Below are positions 1 through 7,158 of a stretch of DNA of 40,897 nucleotides, one piece after another. Position 1 is the stretch's first letter. Each line of letters starts with the position of its first letter. This DNA is from an uncultured Prevotellaceae bacterium. GTDB taxonomy: Bacteria > Bacteroidota > Bacteroidia > Bacteroidales > Bacteroidaceae. A program made the position numbers and the translations under genes. The stretch lies in NCBI GenBank assembly GCA_947167835.1, contig CAMVJO010000005.1:1-40897 (forward strand), read 5' to 3'. A model generated the notes under the pieces. The model had not been told where the DNA came from, searched no databases, and saw only the letters and a list, made by a program, of their open reading frames with translations.

Positions 1-454
1 ATTTGCTTCGAGGAACATCTGTATCCTGCTGTTCCAACGTTTTGCTTATTACAACGTAATCTGTATTACTTAATCCTTTGAAAGTATCTCCTACATCAAG
101 TGAGAAATCATACAGAAGCTTTTCAGTATCTGTAGCCTCATCATAAAGATATACTTTCCTATCTTCCTCGCGAAGCCATGTAGATAAAGCCGGAAAAGAT
201 TCAGAATCTAAAACATAATCAAAATAGTTGATTTCTGTATATTCCTTTCCGTTGAATTCACTCTTACGCAAGTCAAATATATACGTAAATAATTCTATTG
301 GAAGCATTTCCTTTTCTTTAAGGTTGAATACCAGCACAGACCAACACTTATCGCTTTGAATCAAAGGCTGATATGTTTCCTGTGCAGACGAACCCACACA
401 AAATGCCATGAATAAGCTTAGCATGACAAATCTAAGGAGTACTTTGTTTTTCAT
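1..454 (-). CDS. Secreted hypothetical protein, 3' end cut off by the window
   Basis: The gene is read on the minus strand from the ATG at 454-452 and stays open to base 1, giving 151 codons with no stop. The N-terminus (MKNKVLLRFVMLSLFMAFCVGSSAQ) is a signal peptide ending in the SSAQ cleavage context common in Bacteroidota. The mature part carries motifs such as NGKEYTEINYFDYVL, WLREEDRKVYLYD and LLYDFSLDVGDTF. This pattern is often seen in Bacteroidota secreted proteins that end in a type IX sorting domain; that is my recollection, and the C-terminus is outside the window. A TAnnTTTG box lies 32 bases upstream. Function unknown. Confidence 0.75.
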   Translation of the reverse strand, partial: MKNKVLLRFVMLSLFMAFCVGSSAQETYQPLIQSDKCWSVLVFNLKEKEMLPIELFTYIFDLRKSEFNGKEYTEINYFDYVLDSESFPALSTWLREEDRKVYLYDEATDTEKLLYDFSLDVGDTFKGLSNTDYVVISKTLEQQDTDVPRSK

Positions 455-485
455 AATACTTTTCAATTAGTGGTTAAACTTGTGG

Positions 486-493
486 CAAAGATA
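486..493 (-). promoter_or_regulatory. Predicted -7 box for the minus-strand gene starting at 454
   Basis: On the minus strand the bases read TATCTTTG, matching the Bacteroides -7 consensus TAnnTTTG. It would place the transcription start about 25 bases before the ATG. No TTTG was seen at the usual -33 distance, so support is the -7 box and its position only. Confidence 0.4.
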
Positions 494-714
494 GTAAAAG
501 AAATCATATCTTCTCTATTTTGCCATGGATTTAGTTGTATATATATATTTATGGTGTATGATTGAAATTATCAGAATGTTCCGTCGGCAAAGTTAGAGCA
601 AGTATTTTACAGCAAATGTTAAAAACGTTATAGAAAAATAGGCTAAAGTTGTAGATTTTTAGTATGTTTTTGCTAAAACCATCCATTTTATCGATATCAA
701 ATTTACTTTATTAG

Positions 715-722
715 TATTTTTG
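715..722 (+). promoter_or_regulatory. Predicted -7 box for the TPR lipoprotein gene
   Basis: TATTTTTG matches TAnnTTTG and lies 30 bases before the ATG at 753. The -33 element is not clear. The divergent region 455-752 is AT-rich and holds no other feature I can support, apart from a second minus-strand TAnnTTTG match at 588-595. Confidence 0.4.
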
Positions 723-752
723 TAAACAAAAAACCTTTTTATTTTCTCAAGA

Positions 753-2441
753 ATGAAAAAGATATACTTACTGTTGATAACAGCTTTCTTTTTGATTAAT
801 GCGTGTGAGCAAAAAGAAAATCATTATGATAAAGAAATAGCAGATAACCTGAACGATGTTTATCGTTGCCTTTATATAAATGTGGATTCTGCTGAAAGAA
901 TCCTCCACCAATCAGACAGTTTGCTTTCGAATGCAACAGAATTGGGAAGAAACAGGTATTTGCTTGCCTCATATCATGTCAGGAACAATAAATGGGAGCC
1001 ATTACAATTAACTGATACTTTACAAAAATTACATTCATTCATAGAACAGCATGGTACACAAAGTGAAAAAATGCGCATGTACTATTTAGTCGGACGCTGC
1101 TTTGAACGGCAAGGAGATATACTCACGGCACTGGAATGGTTTCAAAAGGGATGGGATCTTGCACAGCAGGAAAAAGAATATGGATTTGACTATTCCATTT
1201 ATTCCTATATAGGATCTAAAATTGGTTTCATATTAATGCAGGAAGGTGCATGCCTCTTAGCAAAAGATTACATTATCAAAAGTATTCAGTATGTGAATTT
1301 GCAATCTGATTCCATAACAGCATATTGCGACAAAGCTAATGCATTTTTTATAATAGAGAAATATGACAGTGCTAAGCATTATGCAGATTATTTTTTAGAA
1401 TTAATAAAGAATCAAACCATTGAAGAAAGTTATTTTAAGCCTGCCTTATGGTCAGTGATGTCAATATATGAAGAGCTTGATGATTGGAAAGGTGCAGAAA
1501 TGTGTATAAAATATATTTCACCGAGCATAAACGACTGCTCTTCTTTGTTTTCGATATATTTGTATGCTAACTGGTTAATTCATTGTGGAGATTTGACCGA
1601 AGCAAATAAGGTCCTAAATAATACATCAAAGGAGGGGACAACAAAACACAGATATGAATATACCAAAAGTCTATTTCGTTTGTATCACGAGAAAAATAAT
1701 ATCGATAGTATCGTACGATATGCTAATATGTGCATTCAATATGAAGATTCTCTGCTCAAAGAAACAGATTATTCCCAAGGACACATTGTAGATAGGCTTT
1801 ATAACCTCAAAAAAGCACAGCAAAAAGAGAATGAGGCCCTGAAAGCCAAAATCAAAGCCATTTGGATGGCAATTGTTACGGTGATTTCACTGATTTTTGT
1901 CACCATGCTGCTCATTTTTGTGCGTAGAAAATATCGAAAGATTACACAAATCTTGAAGAAAGAAAACCTAAAAAAAGATGAAAACGTTGCATTCCTAAAA
2001 AAGAATATGAAAATGATGACAAAGAATCATCAAAACCTGATTGACAAAACAAATGATTTGATGAAAAAGGAACAACAAAGGACTTTACCCTACGATTATA
2101 AAAGCGTTTTAGAACAAATCAAACTGAAATCATTGAATACAAATAATATCGAAAAAGAAGATAAAGAAAAGGTAAAAGAAATCTGTGACCATCTCTACCC
2201 TGATTGGGAAAGTAAACTTGAAACTTTAATCCCAAACGTCAGTGTTCATCACAAAACCGTATGTATGCTCACCTTATTAGGATTTAATACAAAAATGATG
2301 CAGAACTATACCCAAAACAATAAACACAGCATATCCTACAGTCGTAAATACTTGAATGAGAAACTAAGCAGAGAAAATAACAGTAAGGAAGAATTCTTGA
2401 AAAACACCTTAGAAAGCATTTTCGGACCATTACAAGATTAA
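753..2441 (+). CDS. TPR-repeat lipoprotein with a central transmembrane helix (probable signalling or regulatory protein)
   Basis: 562 aa. The signal peptide ends in a lipobox-like FLINAC with Cys18, suggesting export and lipidation. Residues about 30-350 are helical and read as degenerate TPR repeats (YYLVGRCFERQGDILTALEWFQKG is the clearest). One hydrophobic helix follows at about 370-391 (MAIVTVISLIFVTMLLIFV), then basic RRKYRK and a Lys/Glu-rich coiled coil. The C-terminal 90 residues include VCMLTLLGFNTKMM, which resembles a weak helix-turn-helix. Bacteroidota have many TPR-TM-HTH proteins that may link the envelope to gene control; placing this one there is inference. If the lipobox is real, the protein is anchored at the N-terminus and also crosses the membrane, which is unusual. 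MITE copy A follows the stop. Confidence 0.85.
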   Translation: MKKIYLLLITAFFLINACEQKENHYDKEIADNLNDVYRCLYINVDSAERILHQSDSLLSNATELGRNRYLLASYHVRNNKWEPLQLTDTLQKLHSFIEQHGTQSEKMRMYYLVGRCFERQGDILTALEWFQKGWDLAQQEKEYGFDYSIYSYIGSKIGFILMQEGACLLAKDYIIKSIQYVNLQSDSITAYCDKANAFFIIEKYDSAKHYADYFLELIKNQTIEESYFKPALWSVMSIYEELDDWKGAEMCIKYISPSINDCSSLFSIYLYANWLIHCGDLTEANKVLNNTSKEGTTKHRYEYTKSLFRLYHEKNNIDSIVRYANMCIQYEDSLLKETDYSQGHIVDRLYNLKKAQQKENEALKAKIKAIWMAIVTVISLIFVTMLLIFVRRKYRKITQILKKENLKKDENVAFLKKNMKMMTKNHQNLIDKTNDLMKKEQQRTLPYDYKSVLEQIKLKSLNTNNIEKEDKEKVKEICDHLYPDWESKLETLIPNVSVHHKTVCMLTLLGFNTKMMQNYTQNNKHSISYSRKYLNEKLSRENNSKEEFLKNTLESIFGPLQD

Positions 2442-2466
2442 AGCATGGGGAAATATCTTTCATTAA

Positions 2467-2518
2467 GGGTAGTTCTAAAAATTAGGTTTTAAAATTTTGT
2501 GAAGCTTTTTTTTGTCTG
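2467..2518 (+). mobile_element. MITE-like element, copy A (left end only, truncated)
   Basis: Begins GGGTAGTTCTAAAAATTAGG and continues as in copies C and F for about 52 bases, then stops matching after GTCTG. It is preceded by TTAA, as in the complete copies B and D. No right end was found downstream, so this is a remnant. It lies between the 3' ends of two convergent genes. Confidence 0.75.
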
Positions 2519-2561
2519 CCCATGAACTGGGTTACAAGATTTCGCACCTCGCCACAAACAC

Positions 2562-2594
2562 AAAAAAAAAGCCCCGCAAAACAATTTGCGGAGC
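2562..2594 (-). terminator. Rho-independent terminator of the minus-strand sigma operon
   Basis: On the minus strand CCGCAAA pairs with TTTGCGG around a 4-base loop, followed by GC and an unbroken run of nine T. It lies 34 bases past the stop of the Spy-like gene, as expected for the end of the 4115-2629 operon. Confidence 0.85.
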
Positions 2595-2628
2595 AGAGAA
2601 CCATCTTACAATATTACCAAAAACTAAT

Positions 2629-3147
2629 TTATTTGTGGTTCTTTTTATGATTTCTCATTTCATGAAAAACTTTTCTTCCGAAACGTTCATCGGCATCCTT
2701 GATGCGTATGATTTTTGAGGCGGGCAATCCCAAGTTACGTAACTGCTTGTAACATTCCACTTCGGCATTTGCGGCCTGAAGTGTCATACTTTCTATTTCA
2801 CGTAGCATACGTTCGCAGTCACCCTCGGTCAATTGTTCTTTACGCAGGCGCTTTGATGCTTTAATTATCTTGGAGCGATAATCACGTTGCTTATCTTTCA
2901 TAGCAAGATAGACTGGCATCGCTTTTTCTGCCTCCTGCTGCGTGAGACCTGCCTCGCGGATGATGAAATTACGGAGTTTTTCTTCAAATTCACGGGGATT
3001 GAATTGCGGACGTTCGGGACGTTTTTCTGCACGTGCGCCTTCTTTTTTGTTTTGCTGGAAGAATTCAACCTCAGGTGCGGAATAAACTACATTACTGAGG
3101 GAGAACACAGCAACAATGAGTAATAAAAATCTTTTTATGTCTTTCAT
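2629..3147 (-). CDS. Periplasmic Spy/CpxP-like protein of an ECF sigma operon
   Basis: 172 aa with an N-terminal signal peptide (MKDIKRFLLLIVAVFSLSNVVYS). The mature part is highly charged and helical, with a segment EEKLRNFIIREAGLTQQEAEKAMPVY followed by Arg/Lys-rich helices. The shape recalls Spy/CpxP-type periplasmic chaperones and the heavy-metal-sensor helical fold; the match is by pattern only. It is the last gene of a three-gene minus-strand operon, 12 bases after the membrane protein, and is followed by a strong terminator. Its position suggests an envelope stress output or feedback role for the sigma factor (inference). Confidence 0.75.
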   Translation of the reverse strand: MKDIKRFLLLIVAVFSLSNVVYSAPEVEFFQQNKKEGARAEKRPERPQFNPREFEEKLRNFIIREAGLTQQEAEKAMPVYLAMKDKQRDYRSKIIKASKRLRKEQLTEGDCERMLREIESMTLQAANAEVECYKQLRNLGLPASKIIRIKDADERFGRKVFHEMRNHKKNHK

Positions 3148-3159
3148 TTTAATAATTAC

Positions 3160-3516
3160 TTAGGGGTTTTCAATGATATCTACGTTATCCAGCAGCATAT
3201 AGTCGTAGGCATTATCGGTTTCCACGTCACTATTTACTGCAACTGCTGAGGAAACGTTTTGTACATAAGGAGTAGATGCTGCTGCCTCGGCCTTAAACGA
3301 ACGAGAGAACAGGACTACGAGCGTAATCATGGCAGCAAATCCTATTACCCTGCCCACTTCCGCACGAATGCGCTGACCTAAAGGAATGATTCTTGCCGGC
3401 TGCACTTCGGTTTCGGGGATCAAATTCATCATACGAGACGAGAACTGTTCAAAATAGTCGTCAGGTACAACGAAAGGGTCGGCCTTCAGATGTTTATTTT
3501 CCAATATCGAATTCAT
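3160..3516 (-). CDS. Small single-pass membrane protein, probable anti-sigma partner
   Basis: 118 aa. The N-terminal half is cytoplasmic in character (FVVPDDYFEQFSSRMMNLIP, a motif common in short Bacteroidota proteins next to ECF sigma genes). One hydrophobic helix lies at about 56-72 (IGFAAMITLVVLFSRSF), followed by a periplasmic tail ending DYMLLDNVDIIENP. It sits between the sigma gene (71-base gap) and the Spy-like gene (12-base gap). The anti-sigma role is inferred from order and topology; no ASD or zinc motif is visible. A possible internal -7 box, TACGTTTG, lies at 3557-3564 on the minus strand. Confidence 0.75.
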   Translation of the reverse strand: MNSILENKHLKADPFVVPDDYFEQFSSRMMNLIPETEVQPARIIPLGQRIRAEVGRVIGFAAMITLVVLFSRSFKAEAAASTPYVQNVSSAVAVNSDVETDNAYDYMLLDNVDIIENP

Positions 3517-3587
3517 ATGACTATGCTATTTCAAAGTTTGTCTGATTTATCTCTTTCAAACGTAAGATATTTTTCTCTTAAAAAGGT

Positions 3588-4115
3588 TTAATCGTTATTT
3601 TCAAAAAACTCTTCGATTTTTTTCACGGCGAAATGATAGGAAGCCTTCAAAGCACCGACGCTTGTTTGGAGTATTTCGCTCATTTCCTCGTATTTCATTT
3701 CATCATAGTACTTCATATTAAACACGATGCGCTGCTTTTCGGGCAGTAGGCTCACGGCTTTTTGCAGTTTTGTCTGCAACTCGTCGCCGTCAAACCACGG
3801 ATCACTTTCAAGTGTCCGCTCGGCTTCGCTATCGTCCAGGGAAACGGCGGCTTTCTGCTTGGCGAGGAACGCAAGGCTCTCATTCAGCGCGATTCTGTAG
3901 AGCCATGACGAAATCTGTGCCTCACCTTTATAATTGTCCAAGCCCGCCCACGCTTTCAAGAACGTCTCTTGCAAAACGTCGTCGGCATCTTCGTGCCAAA
4001 TAACCAGACGACGAATCTGCCGGTACAGCTGTGGCGAATATTTCTGCACCACTTCTGTAAAGGCTTCCCGACGTGTTGTCGGATTCATAAGACGTTCATA
4101 TAAAGGCTCCGTCAT
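3588..4115 (-). CDS. ECF-type RNA polymerase sigma factor (sigma-70 family)
   Basis: 175 aa, normal for ECF sigma factors. Region 2 spans about 19-88 and contains YRQIRRLVIWHEDADDVLQETFLKAW and SSWLYRIALNESL. Region 4 spans about 115-165 (LPEKQRIVFNMKYYDEMKYEEMSEILQTSVGALKASYHFAVKKIEEFF), with the helix-turn-helix in the second half. First gene of the operon with a membrane protein and a Spy-like protein. I see no ECF-type AAC/CGTC self-promoter upstream, unlike the second sigma gene in this window. A terminator-like hairpin ends a few bases before the ATG, so transcription through the leader may be controlled. Confidence 0.92.
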   Translation of the reverse strand: MTEPLYERLMNPTTRREAFTEVVQKYSPQLYRQIRRLVIWHEDADDVLQETFLKAWAGLDNYKGEAQISSWLYRIALNESLAFLAKQKAAVSLDDSEAERTLESDPWFDGDELQTKLQKAVSLLPEKQRIVFNMKYYDEMKYEEMSEILQTSVGALKASYHFAVKKIEEFFENND

Positions 4116-4126
4116 AAAATCAAAAA

Positions 4127-4152
4127 AAACGGGACTTGAAAATCCCGTTTTA
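4127..4152 (-). terminator. Terminator-like hairpin in the sigma gene leader
   Basis: Minus strand: AAAACGGGA pairs with TCCCGTTTT, then a T run, and the sigma ATG follows within about 12 bases. It could be the old terminator of the upstream gene (4729-4403), now separated from it by MITE copy B, or an attenuator of the sigma operon. The sequence alone does not decide. Confidence 0.6.
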
Positions 4153-4202
4153 CTTATTATTGAAAATTGTTGTTGCTAAAAATCCGGCTTAGCCTGATTT
4201 AA

Positions 4203-4387
4203 GGGATGTTCTATAAATTACGTTTTTAAGAAACTGGTCTCTATTTTATTCTGCTTGTTTTTGAAATCTTTTTGCCGTCTTTAGCTTTAATTCCTTGAAC
4301 CGTAGCTCGCTACGCTCCTTCGTCATTAAAGCTAAATCCAATCAAAATCTAAACAAAAACAATGCAGCCTAATTTTTAGAACATCCC
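4203..4387 (+). mobile_element. MITE-like element, copy B (complete, diverged)
   Basis: 185 bp. Left end GGGATGTTCTATAAATTACG, right end CCTAATTTTTAGAACATCCC, flanked by TTAA on both sides (4199-4202 and 4388-4391). The interior is the most diverged of the six but keeps ATTCCTTGAACC and the central hairpin as CGTAG-CTCG-CTACG. No ORF. It lies between a secreted-protein gene and the sigma operon, both on the minus strand. Confidence 0.8.
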
Positions 4388-4402
4388 TTAAGAAGTTCTA
4401 AC

Positions 4403-4729
4403 TCATAGAACGGAAATTCTTCTAACGAGATTGCCAACCTTTACTATGTAGCAACCTTTAGTAAGATTGAGGCCAGCGCTTTCATCGTTGGAGGAAATCT
4501 TGATAGAGGCAATCTTTGCTCCGGTTATGCTATAGACTTCGAGTACAAGTCCCTGGGCATTTTGCACGTGTATGTCATTTCCTTTCACTTGCAGCCTGAC
4601 AGGAGTAACATTCTCGGGTTCTCCAAGAATTTCCATACCTTCGTTGGATGCTACTACGGCTTCATCGGCAGCAAAAGCGCCGGTAAAACTGAAAAGGCTA
4701 ATGATTAAGAGAAGTATATATTGCTTCAT
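4403..4729 (-). CDS. Small secreted protein ending in a type IX-like sorting domain
   Basis: 108 aa from the ATG at 4729-4727. This start gives a clean signal peptide (MKQYILLLIISLFSFTGAFA) and is preferred over an in-frame ATG at 4795, which would add 22 non-signal residues and sit almost on the predicted transcription start. The second half (VYSITGAKIASIKI ... GLNLTKGCYIVKVGNLVRRISVL) has the beta-strand pattern of the Por/type IX type A C-terminal domain. Almost the whole mature protein is this domain, leaving only about 30 residues of cargo, so function is unknown. Predicted -7 box at 4808-4815. Confidence 0.75.
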   Translation of the reverse strand: MKQYILLLIISLFSFTGAFAADEAVVASNEGMEILGEPENVTPVRLQVKGNDIHVQNAQGLVLEVYSITGAKIASIKISSNDESAGLNLTKGCYIVKVGNLVRRISVL

Positions 4730-4807
4730 AGGCTTTTTGTCTGTTTTATGTGTCCGAAAGTAAGCAGAAATAGCACGTTTCGCGACACTATACAATTATT
4801 CTTGGGG

Positions 4808-4815
4808 CAAAGGTA
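4808..4815 (-). promoter_or_regulatory. Predicted -7 box for the small secreted protein gene
   Basis: Minus strand TACCTTTG, matching TAnnTTTG. It implies a leader of about 70 bases to the ATG at 4729. Confidence 0.4.
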
Positions 4816-4958
4816 AAAATAAATTTCTTATTACGGAAAATATTTTGCCTTTTTTTTCGTTACACGCCCAAAAAGAGGGTTAAAAGGCGGGATTATCAGA
4901 TTATCCAGCGGATTTATTCTGTTCTTTTGGAGCGAAACCTATCTCCTACCCGACTTAA

Positions 4959-5933
4959 TTATTCCTTAATGAAGATATCCTTGAGAATACTCATGGACTC
5001 AGGATTATCCTGTACGAAGGAATCTATATGACGCATACGCTTTTGTTCAAGAATCTCGTCCACCGCAATCAAGATGCCGGTTTCTTCAACTTCGCCGAAC
5101 TCATGATTTACGGCTGTGCCGAAAACGCGCATGGTAGGACTGAGTCCCATATAAGCATTTACGAGCGGTGGAATATTAAATCCCGTCTTGCGCACGTTGG
5201 TGTTGAGCAAATAATAATCTTCCTTGAAGTTATCCTTATTAAACAAGGCCCGCAATTCTTCCTCGGGCGTTTCGGTTTGCAAAGGACAGATGGGCGTAAC
5301 GAGATTGTCGTTGTCTGCAAAATGCTTGTGCAGGAAAAAGAGAATCATGTCGCGCGCCTGACGATTAAAGGAGGGATACATGGTCATCTTGCCGAAGAAA
5401 TACTTCGTTTCGGGCATGATAATAGTAAGTGCTCCGAGGCCATCCCAAAGATTGTCGAGGGCATAAAGACTTTTGTAGGACTTTTGAGAACTTTGGTACT
5501 CAAGCGTTACAAAAGAACGGCCGAGTTCCACCGTCTTGTCCATATATTTCTCTATAAACTCCTTAGAGAAATGGAACATGTGTCCGGTTGCCAAGATGGG
5601 TTGTCCCTGCGAATCGTATTTAATGTCCTTTCCAAAAATAAAACGGTAACCTCCCAAAATTTCTTCTGTCTGCGGACACCATACGATAAGCTGATAATAG
5701 GCATTAGGGCCTACATCAAATTCGTCAAGGTCACAGTCTTTTCCCGTACCTCCCCCTGCCGTGCGAAAAGCTATCTCGCGCAGACGACCTATCTCCCGCA
5801 AAACATTGGGAGAATCCTTATACGTAACGATATAAATCTCGTTATTACTTTTATTGGTGGTTCTGAGGCGCTTATCGGGCGTCAGTTCCTTTTTAAGCAG
5901 GTCGCGGCTTACAGGAGGTATGATTTGCTGCAT
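4959..5933 (-). CDS. glsB: GlsB-like N-acyltransferase (glycine lipid synthesis)
   Basis: 324 aa. It belongs to the OlsB-like GNAT family often labelled hemolysin: IYIVTYKDSPNVLREIGRLREIAFR at about 33-57, AYYQLIVWCPQTEEILGGYRF at about 78-98, and VELGRSFVTLEYQ at about 135-147 are the acyl-ACP GNAT signature. In Bacteroides thetaiotaomicron the equivalent enzyme, GlsB, attaches a 3-hydroxy fatty acid to the amino group of glycine, the first step to glycine lipids and flavolipin. It lies 15 bases after the PlsC-like gene in the same direction, the pair seen in Bacteroides, which supports the call. Substrate identity is from family knowledge. Confidence 0.85.
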   Translation of the reverse strand: MQQIIPPVSRDLLKKELTPDKRLRTTNKSNNEIYIVTYKDSPNVLREIGRLREIAFRTAGGGTGKDCDLDEFDVGPNAYYQLIVWCPQTEEILGGYRFIFGKDIKYDSQGQPILATGHMFHFSKEFIEKYMDKTVELGRSFVTLEYQSSQKSYKSLYALDNLWDGLGALTIIMPETKYFFGKMTMYPSFNRQARDMILFFLHKHFADNDNLVTPICPLQTETPEEELRALFNKDNFKEDYYLLNTNVRKTGFNIPPLVNAYMGLSPTMRVFGTAVNHEFGEVEETGILIAVDEILEQKRMRHIDSFVQDNPESMSILKDIFIKE

Positions 5934-5948
5934 ATTATATAAGGAGAG

Positions 5949-6779
5949 TTATTTTTTTTCGGGTATCTTGTAAACGATATCTTCTACATAAAGTGCCCAT
6001 TCGCGGTGGGTTTTACAGCTATCGAAGGTTTGCCAGGGAATAGGCTTGCCAATATGAAGCGTAAATGTCTTTCCGCGATTCTTAAACATCTCATCCACAA
6101 GAAAAAGCATGGCGATATTGAATTTTATGCCAAGTTTCTTGCTGATATTGGCCAGACGATAGAAGAAATTGGAGTTCTGTCCTTCAAAAAACATGGGAAC
6201 GACATCGCGATGTGTCTCAACGCTTTTGCTCACGAAGGTCTTTTTCCAGGGAAGGTCGTGAATCACACCGTTATTGCGGCGCGAACAGAGGTCGGCTGGG
6301 AAGATGATGACATTATTGTCGGAGTTGAACATTTCATCTACCTGAACGGCAAAATTGTGTCCCTGCTTTCCGAATTTATTGACGCCAATAAAGAAAGGAG
6401 CCAAGCCATGAATATTCATAAGCAGGTCATTCACAATATATTTAATGTGTCCGTTGTATTGATGTCCCAACACTTGTCCGATAGCCACGCCGTCGATACC
6501 GCCAAGAGGGTGATTGCTGACGAAAGTGTAGCGCTTTCCATCATCAGGTGCGGGAAGGTTCTCCCTACCTTCGACATGGAGCGTCATATCAAGAAACTCC
6601 AGAGCATCATCCAGCCAGGGAACGCCTTGTTTGTCGCCTTCCTGAACGAAGAACTGGTTGATTTCGTCCTGATGTATGATCTTTTTCAGCCAATTCACAA
6701 CAAAACCCGGAACATAGCGGGCTTTATCTCCTGCTTTGTCTCGGAGAATCTTATTGATATCAACAGTAAATACTGACAT
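5949..6779 (-). CDS. glsA: GlsA-like O-acyltransferase (PlsC family)
   Basis: 276 aa. Acyltransferase motif I appears as FVSNHPLGGIDG at about 89-100, motif III as VIIFPADLCSRR, and a VPMFFEGQNSNFFYRLA block follows. No signal peptide; probably a peripheral inner-membrane enzyme. In Bacteroides, GlsA adds the second fatty acid to N-acyl glycine. First gene of the glsA-glsB operon. The predicted -7 box is at 6890-6897 and the roughly 105-base leader holds repeats phased at 21 bp. Alternative: a general lysophospholipid acyltransferase, made less likely by the adjacent glsB. Confidence 0.83.
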   Translation of the reverse strand: MSVFTVDINKILRDKAGDKARYVPGFVVNWLKKIIHQDEINQFFVQEGDKQGVPWLDDALEFLDMTLHVEGRENLPAPDDGKRYTFVSNHPLGGIDGVAIGQVLGHQYNGHIKYIVNDLLMNIHGLAPFFIGVNKFGKQGHNFAVQVDEMFNSDNNVIIFPADLCSRRNNGVIHDLPWKKTFVSKSVETHRDVVPMFFEGQNSNFFYRLANISKKLGIKFNIAMLFLVDEMFKNRGKTFTLHIGKPIPWQTFDSCKTHREWALYVEDIVYKIPEKK

Positions 6780-6790
6780 GTAAGGAATGA

Positions 6791-6865
6791 TGTTTGTTTT
6801 GTTGATTGTTGCGTTTGAACTGACAACAACAATGTTTGTTTTGTCGTTATGGGTGTTTGTTTTGT
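6791..6865. repeat. Three exact 12-mers plus one degenerate copy, phased at 21 bp, in the glsA leader
   Basis: TGTTTGTTTTGT starts at 6791, 6833 and 6854. A degenerate copy (CGTTTGAACTGA, 7 of 12) starts at 6812. All four starts lie on one 21 bp grid, two helical turns. In the glsA transcript they would appear as ACAAAACAAACA blocks between the predicted start and the ATG. Confidence 0.75.
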
Positions 6866-6889
6866 CGGACTGAAAAGCCCTATTTCCTG

Positions 6890-6897
6890 CAAAATTA
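6890..6897 (-). promoter_or_regulatory. Predicted -7 box for glsA
   Basis: Minus strand TAATTTTG matches TAnnTTTG. No good -33 TTTG at 19-21 bases. It would put the whole 21 bp repeat set inside the 5' leader. Confidence 0.4.
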
Positions 6898-7068
6898 CTT
6901 TTTTCTTACAAAATAACTAACGAAATCACAGGTTTTTTCGCAAGAAATATGATAGAAAGTCAATTTAATTAGAAAAAAACATTCTTTCGATGCAGGAGAA
7001 AGTGAGTTTTTCTGCGCACGATGGTTTCAGACAAGCACAAAAACGAGTTGGAAACGCAGACAAAAAAA

Positions 7069-7152
7069 TTCTCATCGCGATGAGAAAAGATTATCATGGC
7101 GATGAGAAAATTTTCTCTTCGCGATGAGAAAGTTTTCTCAACGCGAAGAGAA
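7069..7152. repeat. Array 1 of four 22 bp palindromic units (TTCTC..GCG..GAGAA family)
   Basis: The motif GATGAGAAA or its variant starts at 7079, 7101, 7123 and 7145, exactly 22 bp apart. The first unit is the perfect palindrome CTCATCGCGATGAG. The others vary in the middle (ATGGCGAT, TTCGCGAT, AACGCGAA). It lies just past the aminotransferase stop at 7159. The rest of 6898-7068 is AT-rich with nothing else I can support. Confidence 0.85.
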
Positions 7153-7158
7153 TGAATG

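Noticed and set aside
2512-2718. A plus-strand reading frame between the TPR lipoprotein and the Spy-like gene
   Set aside because: It crosses the minus-strand terminator and the end of the Spy-like gene; no signal or domain.
6695-6892. A 65-codon reading frame with TKQT repeats upstream of glsA
   Set aside because: It lacks an ATG at its proposed start and overlaps glsA in another frame. The residue repeats simply mirror the 21 bp DNA repeats.
7069-7152. CRISPR array
   Set aside because: The units follow each other without spacers and are palindromic with changing centres; there are no cas genes in the window.
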